Made by a program: the position numbers and the translations under genes | NCBI GenBank assembly: GCA_028707085.1 | Contig: JAQTUW010000002.1 | Location: forward strand, 62,001-126,000 | Origin: Methylococcales bacterium | Lineage (GTDB): Bacteria > Pseudomonadota > Gammaproteobacteria > Methylococcales > Methylomonadaceae | DNA length: 64,000 bases | Direction of reading: 5' to 3' | In this document: piece by piece, positions 39,192 to 49,652 of the stretch | Layout of the letters: the number at the start of each line of letters is the position of its first letter | How positions within the stretch are numbered: the stretch's first letter is position 1 | Notes under the pieces: model-generated | What the model was told of the DNA's origin: nothing | Seen by the model: only the letters and a program-made list of their open reading frames with translations | The model's database searches: none

Positions 39192-39833
39192 GTGAAAAGA
39201 TCGTTAGCCTGTTTGTTTGTTCTGTTCAGTATCTGCGGCTTGGCAAACGCCAGAACGGCTTATGTGACCGACAATATTGAAGTTCCGCTACGTAGCGGCG
39301 AAAGCGAACGCAGCAAAATCGTGAAAATGTTGAGTAACGGCGTCCAGTTGAACGTCTTGCAGGGAAATACCGAAAACGGTTATACCTACGTTCAGGCCGC
39401 AAATGGCGCAGAAGGCTTTATCCTCACCCGCTATCTGAGCAATGAACCCATCAGTCGCACCCAACTGGAAATGGCCAATAAAAAACTGGAAGCCCTGCAG
39501 GAAGAAAACAGACAATTGAAATCCTCGCAGTCCGCCAATCAGGATATCGGCAAGGATCGCGACAGACTGAATACCGAACTGACGGAACTGCAGCAAACCG
39601 CCGCCAACGCCATCCAGTTGAAACAGCAGCGCGACCAGTTGCAGGAAATGGTCATCAGCAATGAACGGGAATTGCAGCAATTGAAACGCGAAAACCAGGC
39701 TCTGGCCGATAGCAGCAATCAGAACTGGTTCCTGTACGGCGGCGGATTATCGCTGTTTGGCGTCCTGCTGGGATTCATCCTGCCCAAGCTGAGCTGGCGG
39801 CGCCGTTCCAATGGCTGGGGCGACAGTTTTTAA
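39192..39833 (+). CDS. TIGR04211-type SH3 domain protein, membrane anchored
   Basis: The 213-residue protein starts with GTG and has a signal peptide (CLFVLFSICGLANA), a bacterial SH3 domain (about 22-85), a coiled coil (about 90-175) and a C-terminal membrane helix (WFLYGGGLSLFGVLLGFILP) followed by a basic tail. This layout matches the YgiM/TIGR04211 family of periplasmic SH3 proteins, which have an unclear envelope role. It stands alone between argF and ilvD. Confidence 0.88.
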   Translation: MKRSLACLFVLFSICGLANARTAYVTDNIEVPLRSGESERSKIVKMLSNGVQLNVLQGNTENGYTYVQAANGAEGFILTRYLSNEPISRTQLEMANKKLEALQEENRQLKSSQSANQDIGKDRDRLNTELTELQQTAANAIQLKQQRDQLQEMVISNERELQQLKRENQALADSSNQNWFLYGGGLSLFGVLLGFILPKLSWRRRSNGWGDSF

Positions 39834-39872
39834 TTTGAGCCCTTCGGCTTCGCCGAGGAGAACCTTGTTGAA

Positions 39873-39905
39873 GAGCGGCTTTCCGATGCGCTCTCTGGTT
39901 TTTCT
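39873..39905 (+). terminator. Possible terminator before ilvD
   Basis: AGAGCG (39873-39878) and CGCTCT (39890-39895) form a 6-bp stem followed by CTGGTTTTTCTC. It lies 40 bp after the SH3 gene. The stem is short, so the call is tentative. Confidence 0.35.
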
Positions 39906-39943
39906 CTCCACTTTTTCCGTTTTATCTTTTGGATAATCACATC

Positions 39944-41644
39944 ATGCCCGGTTCTAACAATTCAGACAAATCCCGTCAATTTTCCTCGCTGGTGGTCGAC
40001 GGCATGGAACGCGCGCCCAGCCGCGCCATGCTGCATGCGGTAGGCTTCAGTAACGAGGATTTTAAAAAACCACAAATCGGTATTGCCTCGACCTGGAGCA
40101 TGGTCACTCCATGCAATATGCATATCAATGGCTTGGCCGACGATGCGGCGCGAGGCGCGAATAATGCCGGCGGCAAAGCGGTCATCTTCAATACCATCAC
40201 CATCTCCGACGGCATTTCCATGGGTACCGAAGGCATGAAATACTCGCTGGTTTCCAGGGAAGTGATTGCCGATTCGATAGAAACCGTGGTCGGCTGCCAG
40301 GGTTTTGACGGCGTAGTGGCGATCGGCGGTTGCGACAAAAATATGCCGGGCTGCATGATTGCGCTGGCGCGTTTGAATCGGCCGGCCATATTCGTTTACG
40401 GCGGCACCATTCTGTCAGGCTGTCACAAGGACAAAAAACTGGATGTGGTCTCGGTATTCGAAGCTGTTGGCGCACGCGCCAACAACTTGATCGATGACGC
40501 CGAACTGGCGGCCATAGAAATCAAAGCCATACCCGGCGCCGGCTCCTGCGGCGGCATGTACACAGCCAATACCATGGCCTCGGCGATTGAAGCCATGGGC
40601 ATGAGCCTGCCCAACAGCTCCGCACAAGCGGCCATTTCCGAAGATAAACGCCTGGACTGTGAACGGGCGGGCGCAGCGGTGCTGGAATTACTGCAAAAGG
40701 ACATCAAGCCCCGCGACATCATGAGCAAAAAAGCCTTCGAAAACGCCATTACCGTGGTCATTGCGCTGGGCGGCTCCACCAATGCCGTGCTGCATTTGCT
40801 GGCCATGGCCAACGCCACTGGCGTCGAACTGGGCCTGGACGATTTTTCCCGGATAGGCGAACGGGTGCCGATGCTGGCCGACCTGAAACCCAGCGGCCGC
40901 TATTCCATGGCCGAACTGGTCGAAATCGGCGGCATTCAGCCATTGATGAAGGCGTTATTGAACGCCGGATTACTGCACGGCGACTGTCTGACCGTCACAG
41001 GCCGAACGCTGGCCGAAAATCTGGCGCTTGCACCCGACTATCCAGCCCAGCAGGACATGATAAGACCGCTGGACAATCCGCTTAAAAAAGACAGCCATCT
41101 GTCGATTTTGTACGGCAATCTGGCTACCGAAGGCGCCGTGGCCAAGATTACCGGCAAGGAAGGCCTGGTATTCACCGGCAGGGCGCGGGTATTCGATGCC
41201 GAGGAGCAGGCTCTGCAAAGCATACTCGACGGCGGCATTGTCAAAGGCGATGTCATTGTAATCCGCTACGAAGGCCCTAAAGGCGGGCCGGGAATGCGGG
41301 AAATGCTGTCACCCACTTCTGCGGTAATGGGCAAAGGCCTGGGCAAGGATGTGGCGCTGATTACCGACGGCCGGTTCTCCGGCGGCACGCACGGCTTTGT
41401 GGTCGGCCACATTACGCCGGAAGCGCATGTCGGCGGTACGCTGGCGGTGGTGGAAGATGGCGACCGGATCACTATCGATGCCGAAACCAAGCAATTAACC
41501 CTGCATGTCAACGAGCATGAAATCGCCCGCCGCTTCGAAAAATGGCGCCAGCCCGCACCGCGTTATACCCGTGGCGTACTGGCCAAATACGCCAGACAGG
41601 TGAGTTCGGCTTCCAAAGGCGCGGTGACGGATAATCCGGATTAA
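39944..41644 (+). CDS. ilvD: Dihydroxy-acid dehydratase
   Basis: IlvD is the Fe-S dehydratase of branched-chain amino acid synthesis. The start ATG at 39944 gives 566 residues; a TTG 15 nt upstream is less likely. Cluster-ligand cysteines occur in TPCNMHI (about 51), [10 protein letters not shown] (about 124-131) and [12 protein letters not shown] (about 197). The C-terminal [17 protein letters not shown] is conserved. The length suits the [2Fe-2S]-type short group. Confidence 0.96.
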   Translation: MPGSNNSDKSRQFSSLVVDGMERAPSRAMLHAVGFSNEDFKKPQIGIASTWSMVTPCNMHINGLADDAARGANNAGGKAVIFNTITISDGISMGTEGMKYSLVSREVIADSIETVVGCQGFDGVVAIGGCDKNMPGCMIALARLNRPAIFVYGGTILSGCHKDKKLDVVSVFEAVGARANNLIDDAELAAIEIKAIPGAGSCGGMYTANTMASAIEAMGMSLPNSSAQAAISEDKRLDCERAGAAVLELLQKDIKPRDIMSKKAFENAITVVIALGGSTNAVLHLLAMANATGVELGLDDFSRIGERVPMLADLKPSGRYSMAELVEIGGIQPLMKALLNAGLLHGDCLTVTGRTLAENLALAPDYPAQQDMIRPLDNPLKKDSHLSILYGNLATEGAVAKITGKEGLVFTGRARVFDAEEQALQSILDGGIVKGDVIVIRYEGPKGGPGMREMLSPTSAVMGKGLGKDVALITDGRFSGGTHGFVVGHITPEAHVGGTLAVVEDGDRITIDAETKQLTLHVNEHEIARRFEKWRQPAPRYTRGVLAKYARQVSSASKGAVTDNPD

Positions 41645-41725
41645 AGCCATGCCCATGCGGGTTCACGAGGCGCCGTGCACAGTGTACCCGATGAACCTGG
41701 AGATGCCGCCAGCCGACGGCATGAC

Positions 41726-43159
41726 CTATTCCGTCGGCATCACTGAATAAACCGGCAAGGCGCTGATCCGGCTGTCGATCAGCCGGATCATATTTTGATA
41801 GGCAGGCGTGTCGATACCGCCGTAGTTCTTTTTAAACGTGGCTTCGTCCATATGCTCCGGCAAGCCGTCTATATTGGGAATAAAGTCTGAATAATCGCGG
41901 ACGCCGGCCATGATCTCCTGTAATCTGCGGGCTTGCAGCGCTGAAGCGACGGCTAGCTGCCCAAAGCGCATGCCGGCCCGATCCGACAGCAGATCGATAA
42001 AACTAAAGCCGCTGCCTTTTTGAGAATCGCCTACTTCCTTATCAATGCCGACCTGCTGGCTCAACAACGAGGAATCCACCGCCGTCAGCAGGGCGGAAGC
42101 GATGAAATGCTGCGGAATATCTATCCGCTTATAGGCAAATACCAGATATTCCTTGCTATAAAGCAGACCGATCGGCAAGAACTTGCGCAAATCGTTTTTA
42201 TAGATGTAACTTGCCACGGCGATGATCAGCGCACGGTTTTCCTGAATGGCGGTGTGCTGATTCGAGCGGTGCAGCGCCGAAACGAACAGGGGCTGCAACA
42301 ATTCGCTGAGCGACAGTCGCCATTTCGGATCGTGATTGCTGACTATGTCATTGATTTGCTGCTGATAGAGATATAGACCTGGATATTCCCTGTGGGTGTT
42401 GATAGCCAACTGTTTTGCGGTTTCGACAATTGAACCCAGGTAGCTGACCTCCAGGGTTTGCGGGGTGATATGCACATCCCTGATATATCGGTTCGCCGCC
42501 AGCCAGTACTGGTTTAGCCCGGTATTATGGACAATGAATGGAATCAGAATATTGGCAGCCGGATCGGGAATGGATATTTCGCCGATTTTAAAGGATTTGA
42601 TGCGAATGGAGCCGGCATTCTGTTTCAGCGCAAAATGAAAATCCAGATACCTGCCCCAGGGATTGTCCGGCACGAACACCGCAATCTGGAACAGGATGCG
42701 ATCCTTCAGAATCAAGACCTGACTGGTATTTTCCACAAAATGATTCAGCAAATAACGGGTGGCGATATTCAGGTCTTTCTCATTCAGACTGACGGTTTTC
42801 AGGCTTTGCCTGTCCTCGGGCGAGACATGCAGCAATTGCTTGGCCCGCTGGATGTCGTCGCGGTCAAGACCCTGCAGAACGATGGTTTGCGGACTGTTAT
42901 CCAGCGCAAAACACAGCAGCACGATTATCAGCCCCAGCAAGGCCAGCACGGCGTAGAGCAAACGTTTGCAAATTTTTTTATACAATCGCCCGTTTTTGGC
43001 GCGCTGTCCGGCCACCCAGGCGGACATTCCCGGCGGACAGCAGGCAAACAGTCCGGCCGGCATGGCTGAAAGCCATGCTTTCGGTTTTGCAAGGAACCGA
43101 CTGACGCCATGGCTTATGCACACGACATTCTGTAACCGGCATTGTAGAAACTTCCGCAT
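41726..43159 (-). CDS. Conserved membrane-anchored protein of unknown function
   Basis: No family was recognised. After a basic segment (KKICKRLLY, about residues 61-69) one transmembrane helix follows (AVLALLGLIIVLLCFAL), then a ~400-residue, presumably periplasmic domain that begins SPQTIVLQGLDRDDIQRAKQLL and has no cysteines or repeats of note. The called start is 3 nt after the ppx stop; the first ~50 residues look unlike a native protein, so the true start may be an ATG at 43027 or a TTG at 42985. The tight linkage to ppx suggests co-expression with polyphosphate/ppGpp turnover. A short inverted repeat (41712-41738) overlaps its stop codon. Confidence 0.75.
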   Translation of the reverse strand: MRKFLQCRLQNVVCISHGVSRFLAKPKAWLSAMPAGLFACCPPGMSAWVAGQRAKNGRLYKKICKRLLYAVLALLGLIIVLLCFALDNSPQTIVLQGLDRDDIQRAKQLLHVSPEDRQSLKTVSLNEKDLNIATRYLLNHFVENTSQVLILKDRILFQIAVFVPDNPWGRYLDFHFALKQNAGSIRIKSFKIGEISIPDPAANILIPFIVHNTGLNQYWLAANRYIRDVHITPQTLEVSYLGSIVETAKQLAINTHREYPGLYLYQQQINDIVSNHDPKWRLSLSELLQPLFVSALHRSNQHTAIQENRALIIAVASYIYKNDLRKFLPIGLLYSKEYLVFAYKRIDIPQHFIASALLTAVDSSLLSQQVGIDKEVGDSQKGSGFSFIDLLSDRAGMRFGQLAVASALQARRLQEIMAGVRDYSDFIPNIDGLPEHMDEATFKKNYGGIDTPAYQNMIRLIDSRISALPVYSVMPTE

Positions 43160-43162
43160 GTA

Positions 43163-44674
43163 TCAAAAAATCAAATTGAATTTTGCTTCTTTAAGATAGC
43201 TGACTTCCTGCTCCAGATCGGCTTGCGTCAAAGGTGATTCCGTTAACCATTGCGAAGAAAATTTTAACGCAACCTGATTTTGATCAATTGAAATAGTGAA
43301 TTCGGGACGGCTATTGTGGCGATTGCGATGCAGCAGGGTAGCCAGTCGAAACACGATGGCCATGACAGGCGCATTTTGCCGCCAGGGCATAGGTAGGTCG
43401 TCGAAACGCTCGGTACAGAATTTTTTGCGCTGACTGCGAACCAGCCTGGAAAGCACAAGTTGATCCTGTTTGGAAAACCCCGCCAGATCGCCATTTTCGA
43501 TAATATAGGCGCTATGCTTGTGATATTGACTGTGGGCAATCTCAAAACCTATCTCATGCAGATCCGCCGCCCATTCCAGAAATTGCAGGCTGTCAGACTG
43601 CTCCTTGAAACAGGGATGTTCATCCAGTTGCTGCACCATATAACGCACGGTTTCCTTGACCTGTTCCGAATGCTTTTTGTCGCTGTGATAACGTTCGGCT
43701 ATCATCCGGCTGGTTTGGGAACGGATGTCGTGATCATAGATCCTGCCCAGCAGATCGTATATCAAACCTTCACGCAATGCGCCGTCGGAGACTGTCATCT
43801 GCTCAATATTCAAAGATTTAAAACTGGCGTAAACAATCACCACCGCGCCTATAAATACCGGCCGGCGTTCGACGCTAAGAGCAGGGAAGATGATCTGCTC
43901 GGTATGGGTCAATTTGAGCAAATGGCCGACCAATTGCTCCAGGCCGCTCATGGTGATGCCGTTGTCGCTCCAGCCCAGGGTTTGCAGAACATTGCTGATG
44001 GCCTTGAGACTACCGGACGCGCCTATAGCCTCCTCCCAGTGCCGACTGTTGAACTTGCCCTGAAACGGCTCCAACTGCTGTTCGGCAAATAGTGTAGCCT
44101 TTTTGAAAGCCTTTCTGGAAATTTTACCCTTTTTGAAGAAATTCTGGCTGATCGTCACGCAACCCATATTCAGGCTTTCCTTGGCATGCGGAATATCCTG
44201 CTGGCCTATGATATATTCGGTGCTACTGCCGCCAATATCCATAACAAACCGGTTGCTGCCATTTCCGGCCAGACTATGCGCCACGCCCTGATAGATCAGC
44301 CTGGCTTCTTCGATGCCGGAAATGATATGGATGGGATACCCCAGCGCTTTTTCCGCCTTGCCGATAAATTGCTGGGCATTTTTTGCCAGACGCAAGGTAT
44401 TGGTGCCGACCACGCTGACGCTATTAGGTGGAAAATTGCGGATCCGCTGCCCAAAACGTTCCAGACACATCAGCGCCCTTTCCTGAGTGGCCGGATCCAG
44501 ATTGCGATTATGATCCAGCCCGGCGGCAAGACGCACCATTTCCTTAAGCCTGTCGAGGACTTGCAACTTGCCATCCTTGAGACTGCAGATGATCATATGA
44601 AAGCTGTTTGAGCCCAGATCAACGGCTGCAACGCTGTTAGGAATTTGATGTGGCAAGGCCGTAATCCTGTTCAA
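43163..44674 (-). CDS. ppx: Exopolyphosphatase / guanosine pentaphosphatase
   Basis: The 503-residue protein of the Ppx/GppA family has VAAVDLGSNSFHMIIC (phosphate loop 1), VVGTNTLRLAKN, SGIEEARLIYQGV and VMDIGGSSTEYIIG (phosphate loop 2), and a C-terminal HD-like helical domain (DLHEIGFEIAHSQYHKHS). It releases Pi from polyphosphate or converts pppGpp to ppGpp. The length (about 500) fits Ppx/GppA, which cannot be separated from sequence alone. The unknown membrane protein follows 3 nt downstream. Confidence 0.93.
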   Translation of the reverse strand: MNRITALPHQIPNSVAAVDLGSNSFHMIICSLKDGKLQVLDRLKEMVRLAAGLDHNRNLDPATQERALMCLERFGQRIRNFPPNSVSVVGTNTLRLAKNAQQFIGKAEKALGYPIHIISGIEEARLIYQGVAHSLAGNGSNRFVMDIGGSSTEYIIGQQDIPHAKESLNMGCVTISQNFFKKGKISRKAFKKATLFAEQQLEPFQGKFNSRHWEEAIGASGSLKAISNVLQTLGWSDNGITMSGLEQLVGHLLKLTHTEQIIFPALSVERRPVFIGAVVIVYASFKSLNIEQMTVSDGALREGLIYDLLGRIYDHDIRSQTSRMIAERYHSDKKHSEQVKETVRYMVQQLDEHPCFKEQSDSLQFLEWAADLHEIGFEIAHSQYHKHSAYIIENGDLAGFSKQDQLVLSRLVRSQRKKFCTERFDDLPMPWRQNAPVMAIVFRLATLLHRNRHNSRPEFTISIDQNQVALKFSSQWLTESPLTQADLEQEVSYLKEAKFNLIF

Positions 44675-44770
44675 TCTGCGGAGAAATTGGGAATTCTGCT
44701 AAAATTTCGAGAATTTTTTGCGGAAAGCAGTTTCCGCCCAGTCTGTGTTCGACCCATTATAGCGTAGAGA

Positions 44771-45676
44771 ATGAATGCCTTATCCATCAAACAGCTAAAA
44801 AAAACCTATAACAATGGCTTCGAGGCCTTGAAAGGCGTCGATCTCGAGGTGAAAAACGGTGATTTTTTTGCATTGCTTGGCCCTAATGGGGCTGGCAAGT
44901 CCACCCTGATTGGCATTATCAGTTCGCTGGTCACCAAAAGTAGCGGCAAGGTCACGATATGCGGCCATGATCTGGACAAAAACACCGCTCAGGCCAAAAA
45001 CTGTATCGGTCTGGTACCGCAAGAGGTAAACTTCAACCAGTTTGAAACGGTTAAAAATGTGGTATTTTATCAGGCTGGCTTTTATGGCATCCCCAAACAG
45101 CAGGCCCTGCAACGTACTGAACATTGTTTACGACAAATGGATCTATGGGAAAAACGGAACAGTATCTCCCGGCGTCTATCGGGCGGCATGAAACGGCGAC
45201 TGATGATTGCCAGGGCCATGGTTCACGCCCCGCGACTGCTGATTCTTGACGAACCCACGGCCGGAGTGGACATTGAGATCCGCCGCACCATGTGGCAGAT
45301 GATGCAGGAAGTCAACCGCCAGGGCACCACCATCATTCTGACCACGCATTACCTGGAAGAGGCGGAAAGCCTGTGCCGGAACATCGCCATCATTGATGAT
45401 GGCCGCATCATCCGCGCTTCGGCAATGGACACCCTGCTAAGCAGCATCCATACCGAACATTTCCTACTGGATCTGGCCCGGCCGCTAACCAGCGTTCCGC
45501 TGGTCGACGGTTATCAGATCGAGCAGGTATCCAGCCGAACGCTGCATGTGGCCGTTCCCAAAAACCAGGGCCTGAACCAACTGTTTGCCGGGCTTAGCGC
45601 CCAGGGCGTGACAGTCTCAAGCCTGAAAAACAAATCCAACCGTCTGGAACAACTGTTTATCGATCTGGTGCAATGA
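44771..45676 (+). CDS. yadG: ABC exporter ATP-binding protein (YadG-like)
   Basis: The 301-residue ATPase has Walker A GPNGAGKST (about 38-46), the Q-loop VPQE, signature RLSGGMKRRL, Walker B LLILDEPTAGVD and the H-loop TTHYLEEAE. The overall type is the ABC-2 (DRA/YadG) exporter ATPase. It overlaps its permease gene by 4 bp. The substrate is unknown. Confidence 0.92.
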   Translation: MNALSIKQLKKTYNNGFEALKGVDLEVKNGDFFALLGPNGAGKSTLIGIISSLVTKSSGKVTICGHDLDKNTAQAKNCIGLVPQEVNFNQFETVKNVVFYQAGFYGIPKQQALQRTEHCLRQMDLWEKRNSISRRLSGGMKRRLMIARAMVHAPRLLILDEPTAGVDIEIRRTMWQMMQEVNRQGTTIILTTHYLEEAESLCRNIAIIDDGRIIRASAMDTLLSSIHTEHFLLDLARPLTSVPLVDGYQIEQVSSRTLHVAVPKNQGLNQLFAGLSAQGVTVSSLKNKSNRLEQLFIDLVQ

Positions 45677-46437
45677 ATTATTCCATCGCTTTTAAAACCA
45701 TACTCAAAAAAGAGATACTGCGCTTTACCCGTATCTGGCCGCAAACCCTGTTACCGCCGGCCGTCACCACCGCGCTGTATTTTCTGATATTCGGCAAATT
45801 GATAGGCGACCGGGTTGGCGAGGTACATGGCGAATCCTATATGGATTTCATTGTCCCCGGCATCATTTTAATGTCGGTTATCAGTCATTCCTATTCGAAT
45901 GTGGTCGCGTCCTTTTACTCCACCAAATTTCAGCGCCATATTGAAGAACTGCTGGTTGCACCGGTACCCGACAGCGTGATTCTGGCCGGCTATGTTTGTG
46001 GCGGCATCGCCCGAGGCGTGCTGGTGGGCTGCGTAGTCGCGGCAATCTCCACCCTGTTTACCCATATCCCGGTCAAACACTGGGAAATTGCGCTGGCGAT
46101 TTTTATATTGACCGCAACGCTGTTTTCACTGGCCGGCTTTATAAACGCGGTTTTTGCCGACAGCTTTGACGATATTTCCATTATCCCCAATTTTGTATTG
46201 ACGCCGCTCAGTTATCTTGGCGGCGTGTTTTATTCGGTCAACATGCTGCCCGGTATCTGGCGACAGATAGCGCAGATCAATCCGATTCTGTATATGATCA
46301 ACGCCTTCCGTTTCGGCCTGATCGGGGTCAGCGATGTGGAAATCGGACTGGCGTTTGCCATGACCCTAGGTTTCATCGTATTGCTGGCGATAATCAGCCT
46401 GATACTATTGCATAGGGGGACTGGCGTCAAAAACTGA
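45673..46437 (+). CDS. yadH: ABC-2 type permease (YadH-like)
   Basis: The 254-residue protein has six hydrophobic helices and the ABC-2 conserved segment DDISIIPNFVLTPLSYLGGVFYS near the fifth helix, matching YadH. It pairs with the upstream ATPase to form a simple exporter in the inner membrane. Confidence 0.92.
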   Translation: MNYSIAFKTILKKEILRFTRIWPQTLLPPAVTTALYFLIFGKLIGDRVGEVHGESYMDFIVPGIILMSVISHSYSNVVASFYSTKFQRHIEELLVAPVPDSVILAGYVCGGIARGVLVGCVVAAISTLFTHIPVKHWEIALAIFILTATLFSLAGFINAVFADSFDDISIIPNFVLTPLSYLGGVFYSVNMLPGIWRQIAQINPILYMINAFRFGLIGVSDVEIGLAFAMTLGFIVLLAIISLILLHRGTGVKN

Positions 46438-46492
46438 GCTGTTTTTTCCATCATTCAGCCAGGAGGCTTAAAAGCTTTGCGCCAATAGATTC

Positions 46493-48265
46493 ATGCAAAT
46501 CCGGCGAATTCTATTCATCAGTTTTTTTGTCATGCTTTCCAGCCTGGCGCTGCCGTTGATGGCTGTGCTGTTTTTTTCGTCCAGAGATACCCTGGAACAG
46601 GAGATCGGCCGCAATCTCAACCACGACGCCATCATGCTGATGGAGGAAGTGGACATGCTGATGTTCGAACGCATGCAAAACGTGCATTCGTGGAGCCGGC
46701 TGGATATTATTCAGGAAGCCAGAATCGGCGATATCGACAAACGCCTGTCACAGTTTTTAAGCGATGTCGAATCAGGCTATCAGGGCATGTACCACGAACT
46801 GTTTTATACCGATTCCCGGCAACAGATCATGGCGGCCAGCGTCCCCGGCGCCATAGGCCATTTTCGTCCGCCGTCGGCCACAGCGACCAGAACATCCGTG
46901 CCTAATGGCGAAGTGTTTGTAGAGGCTTTAGAGTTCCCGCCGCCGCCGTACGACAAAACTGACCTGGTCATACGCACCCCGGTTTATGACCGATACACAT
47001 CGGCAAATATAGGCCAGTTTTACGGCCTGTTCGATATGCAGCAATTGTTCCGTTTACTGGATAAAGCCAGCAGTTCCAGATCGGGCGAACGCTATATAGT
47101 GCTGCTTAACAGATTGGGCCGCTGCATAGCCGCTTCATCCGCACTGCGTAAACAGGGGGTTTTGTCTACCGAACTTTTCGCCGACTGGAAGCCAATCAAT
47201 AATGAGGATGTCTTTGTGCATCCCGGCCAGCCGGTGACCGATACGCCAGTACTGGTGGGGTACGCCAAATCCGGCGGATACCTCGGTTATGCGCAAATGG
47301 GCTGGTCCATCCTGATCTTCCAGAGCACGGCGGAAGCTTTTTTGCCTATTCGGGCTTTATGGTGGATGTTCGGGCTGGTCACCCTATTCACCATGTTGCT
47401 GGCTTTTCTGGCTTCTCACTGGATTTCCGGACGCATAGCCAAACCATTACTGGCCTTGACGAACTGGATACGCGAAGTCCGGCACTTCGACAAGCTGACC
47501 CCGCCGCAAGTGGGCGGCACCATAGAGATCCGCGAACTGGAAATGGCTTTTCGCCAGCTCTTCATGGAACTGGAGCGTTCCCGGGAACATGTCATCCAGA
47601 CCGCCAAACTCGCCGCAGTCGGCGAAATGTCTGCGATCATGGCTCATGAAATTCGCACTCCGCTGGGCATTATTTCCACCTCTGCGCAATGGCTGCAAAG
47701 AGAACAGGGCTTAAGTCCTGAAGGCCGGGAAATGTCGCAATTCATACTGGATGAAAGCGCCCGCCTCAGAAAACTGGTGACCACCTTGCTGGAATGCGCA
47801 CGGCCCAGAGAACCGCATATCGTCCAGCAGAATGTGCACGAGTTGCTGACCCATAGCGTGGAGTTGCTGAACAAGCAAGCCGAAAAAAAACGGCTGCACA
47901 TCCAACTGTCTTTACTTGCAAAAAACCCAGTGATTTTATGCGATGGCGAATTGCTGACCCAGGCCTTTCTCAATCTGCTGTTAAACGCCATTCAGATTGT
48001 GGCTGACGAAGGCGTCATTCAGGTTCGTACCGGTTCGCTTGGGCAATATCTGAGTATCGAAATTGCCGACAACGGCCCGGGTATCGGCAAGGATGACATG
48101 CAGCGGCTGTTTGAACCGTTTTTTTCCAGACGCGAAGGCGGCATAGGCCTGGGACTGACCGTAACCAGACAGATTATACTGGCGCATCACGGCGATCTGT
48201 CGGCAACCGACAGCGAACTGGGCGGAGCCTGTTTTATTTTAAATTTACCGATTACCCAGGGATAA
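46493..48265 (+). CDS. Sensor histidine kinase with periplasmic sensor domain
   Basis: The 590-residue protein has a first membrane helix (about 6-28), a ~250-residue periplasmic sensor region, a second helix (about 289-308) and HAMP-like linker. The HisKA box is AIMAHEIRTPLGIIS with phosphoacceptor His near 385. The ATPase has N-box LNLLLNAIQIV, DNGPGIG and GGIGLGLTV. The sensor region resembles a CHASE4/Cache type in size only. It starts a run of four or five genes with only 4 nt before its response regulator. The signal is unknown; the downstream porin and PstS-like protein suggest an anion or phosphate-like ligand. Confidence 0.92.
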   Translation: MQIRRILFISFFVMLSSLALPLMAVLFFSSRDTLEQEIGRNLNHDAIMLMEEVDMLMFERMQNVHSWSRLDIIQEARIGDIDKRLSQFLSDVESGYQGMYHELFYTDSRQQIMAASVPGAIGHFRPPSATATRTSVPNGEVFVEALEFPPPPYDKTDLVIRTPVYDRYTSANIGQFYGLFDMQQLFRLLDKASSSRSGERYIVLLNRLGRCIAASSALRKQGVLSTELFADWKPINNEDVFVHPGQPVTDTPVLVGYAKSGGYLGYAQMGWSILIFQSTAEAFLPIRALWWMFGLVTLFTMLLAFLASHWISGRIAKPLLALTNWIREVRHFDKLTPPQVGGTIEIRELEMAFRQLFMELERSREHVIQTAKLAAVGEMSAIMAHEIRTPLGIISTSAQWLQREQGLSPEGREMSQFILDESARLRKLVTTLLECARPREPHIVQQNVHELLTHSVELLNKQAEKKRLHIQLSLLAKNPVILCDGELLTQAFLNLLLNAIQIVADEGVIQVRTGSLGQYLSIEIADNGPGIGKDDMQRLFEPFFSRREGGIGLGLTVTRQIILAHHGDLSATDSELGGACFILNLPITQG

Positions 48266-48269
48266 GATC

Positions 48270-49652
48270 ATGCTACGCAACGCAAAGGTACTGGTAGCCG
48301 ACGATGAAAAGAATGGCCGGCGCATGCTGCAAATCCTGCTAAACAGACTGGGCTGCGAAGTTCTGGTCGCCGCTGACGGCGAAGAAGCACTGGAGATAAT
48401 CCATACAAATACGGTTAATCTGCTGATTACCGATTTGAACATGCCGAAAATGGACGGCCTGGCTTTATTGTCCGCCTTACGCCAGGAAGGCAGTGAATTG
48501 CCGGTCATTGTCGTCACCGCTTACGGTACGGTGGAAACCGCTGTCGAAGCCATGAAACAGGGTGCTGCGGATTTCATCATGCGGCCGCTGGACATAGAAC
48601 AGATTGAAATGGTGGTAAATCATGCCCTGGAAAGTTACCGGCTAAAACAGGAAAATCTGTTTCTGCGCGATCAACTCGACAGGCACGGCTGGGATGAATT
48701 CATCGGCCAAAGCAGCAGAATGCACGGTATTTATGAACTGATCCGGCAGGTGGCGCCCACCAAAGCCAGCGTGTTTATTGCCGGCGAAACCGGCACCGGC
48801 AAGGAACTGGTCGCACGCGCCATCCATCGCAATTCGGGACGGCAGGGCTTGTTTGTGCCGATCAATTGCGCGGCTCTGCCCACCAGCATGCTGGAAAGCG
48901 AATTGTTTGGCTACATTCGCGGCGCTTTCACGGGGGCCATCAAAGACCGGATAGGCAAATTCGAATATGCCCATCAGGGTACGCTGTTTCTGGATGAAAT
49001 TACCGAAATGCACCCCGAAATTCAGGCGAAATTATTGCGGGTGCTGCAGGAAAATACCATAGAGCGACTGGGGAGCAATCACAGTCTTGTCGTCGATATC
49101 CGCTTTATCGCCGCGACCAACCGAAATCCGCGTCAGGCGGTAGCCGATAAACTGCTGCGGGAAGACGTATTCTACCGGCTGAATGTGATCAATGTCGATC
49201 TGCCGCCGCTACGCGACCGTCAGGATGACATTCTGTTACTGGCGAACAATTTTGTCGAAACCTATCGGAAACAGATGGGTTATCGGGAATTGCAGTTATC
49301 GACGGCTGCCTGCGAAATTTTAACCGCCTACAATTGGCCCGGGAATGTCCGGGAACTGAAAAATATCATGGAACGGGCCGTCGTCCTGAGCCGGGGCGCT
49401 AAAATTGCTGAAGAACATTTGCCTCAGGAAATATTTTTCGAAAATCCGCAGGAGCGAAAAATTGCCATTGAGAATCAGGACTGCGCCGAAGGACTGGAGG
49501 ATTGTATCAGCGATCTGGAGATCCGCATGATCAACCGCGCATTGCAAAATGCCGATGGAAATAAGGCCAAAGCGGCGCGCGGCCTGAAAATAAGCGAACG
49601 CACGCTTTGGTATAAGCTCAAAAAATACAAAATCAACTCGATCGAGGAATGA
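48270..49652 (+). CDS. Sigma-54-dependent response regulator (NtrC family)
   Basis: The 460-residue activator has a receiver domain with phosphoacceptor Asp near 55 (LLITDLNMPKMDG), an AAA+ domain with Walker A GETGTGKE (about 172-179), the sigma-54 contact loop GAFTGA (about 218-223) and Walker B GTLFLDEITEM. A Fis-type helix-turn-helix closes it (NKAKAARGLKISERTLWYKL). All residues for sigma-54 activation are present. It is the cognate partner of the kinase just upstream and overlaps the porin gene by 4 bp. A sigma-54-type promoter lies downstream at 51374-51390. Confidence 0.95.
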   Translation: MLRNAKVLVADDEKNGRRMLQILLNRLGCEVLVAADGEEALEIIHTNTVNLLITDLNMPKMDGLALLSALRQEGSELPVIVVTAYGTVETAVEAMKQGAADFIMRPLDIEQIEMVVNHALESYRLKQENLFLRDQLDRHGWDEFIGQSSRMHGIYELIRQVAPTKASVFIAGETGTGKELVARAIHRNSGRQGLFVPINCAALPTSMLESELFGYIRGAFTGAIKDRIGKFEYAHQGTLFLDEITEMHPEIQAKLLRVLQENTIERLGSNHSLVVDIRFIAATNRNPRQAVADKLLREDVFYRLNVINVDLPPLRDRQDDILLLANNFVETYRKQMGYRELQLSTAACEILTAYNWPGNVRELKNIMERAVVLSRGAKIAEEHLPQEIFFENPQERKIAIENQDCAEGLEDCISDLEIRMINRALQNADGNKAKAARGLKISERTLWYKLKKYKINSIEE

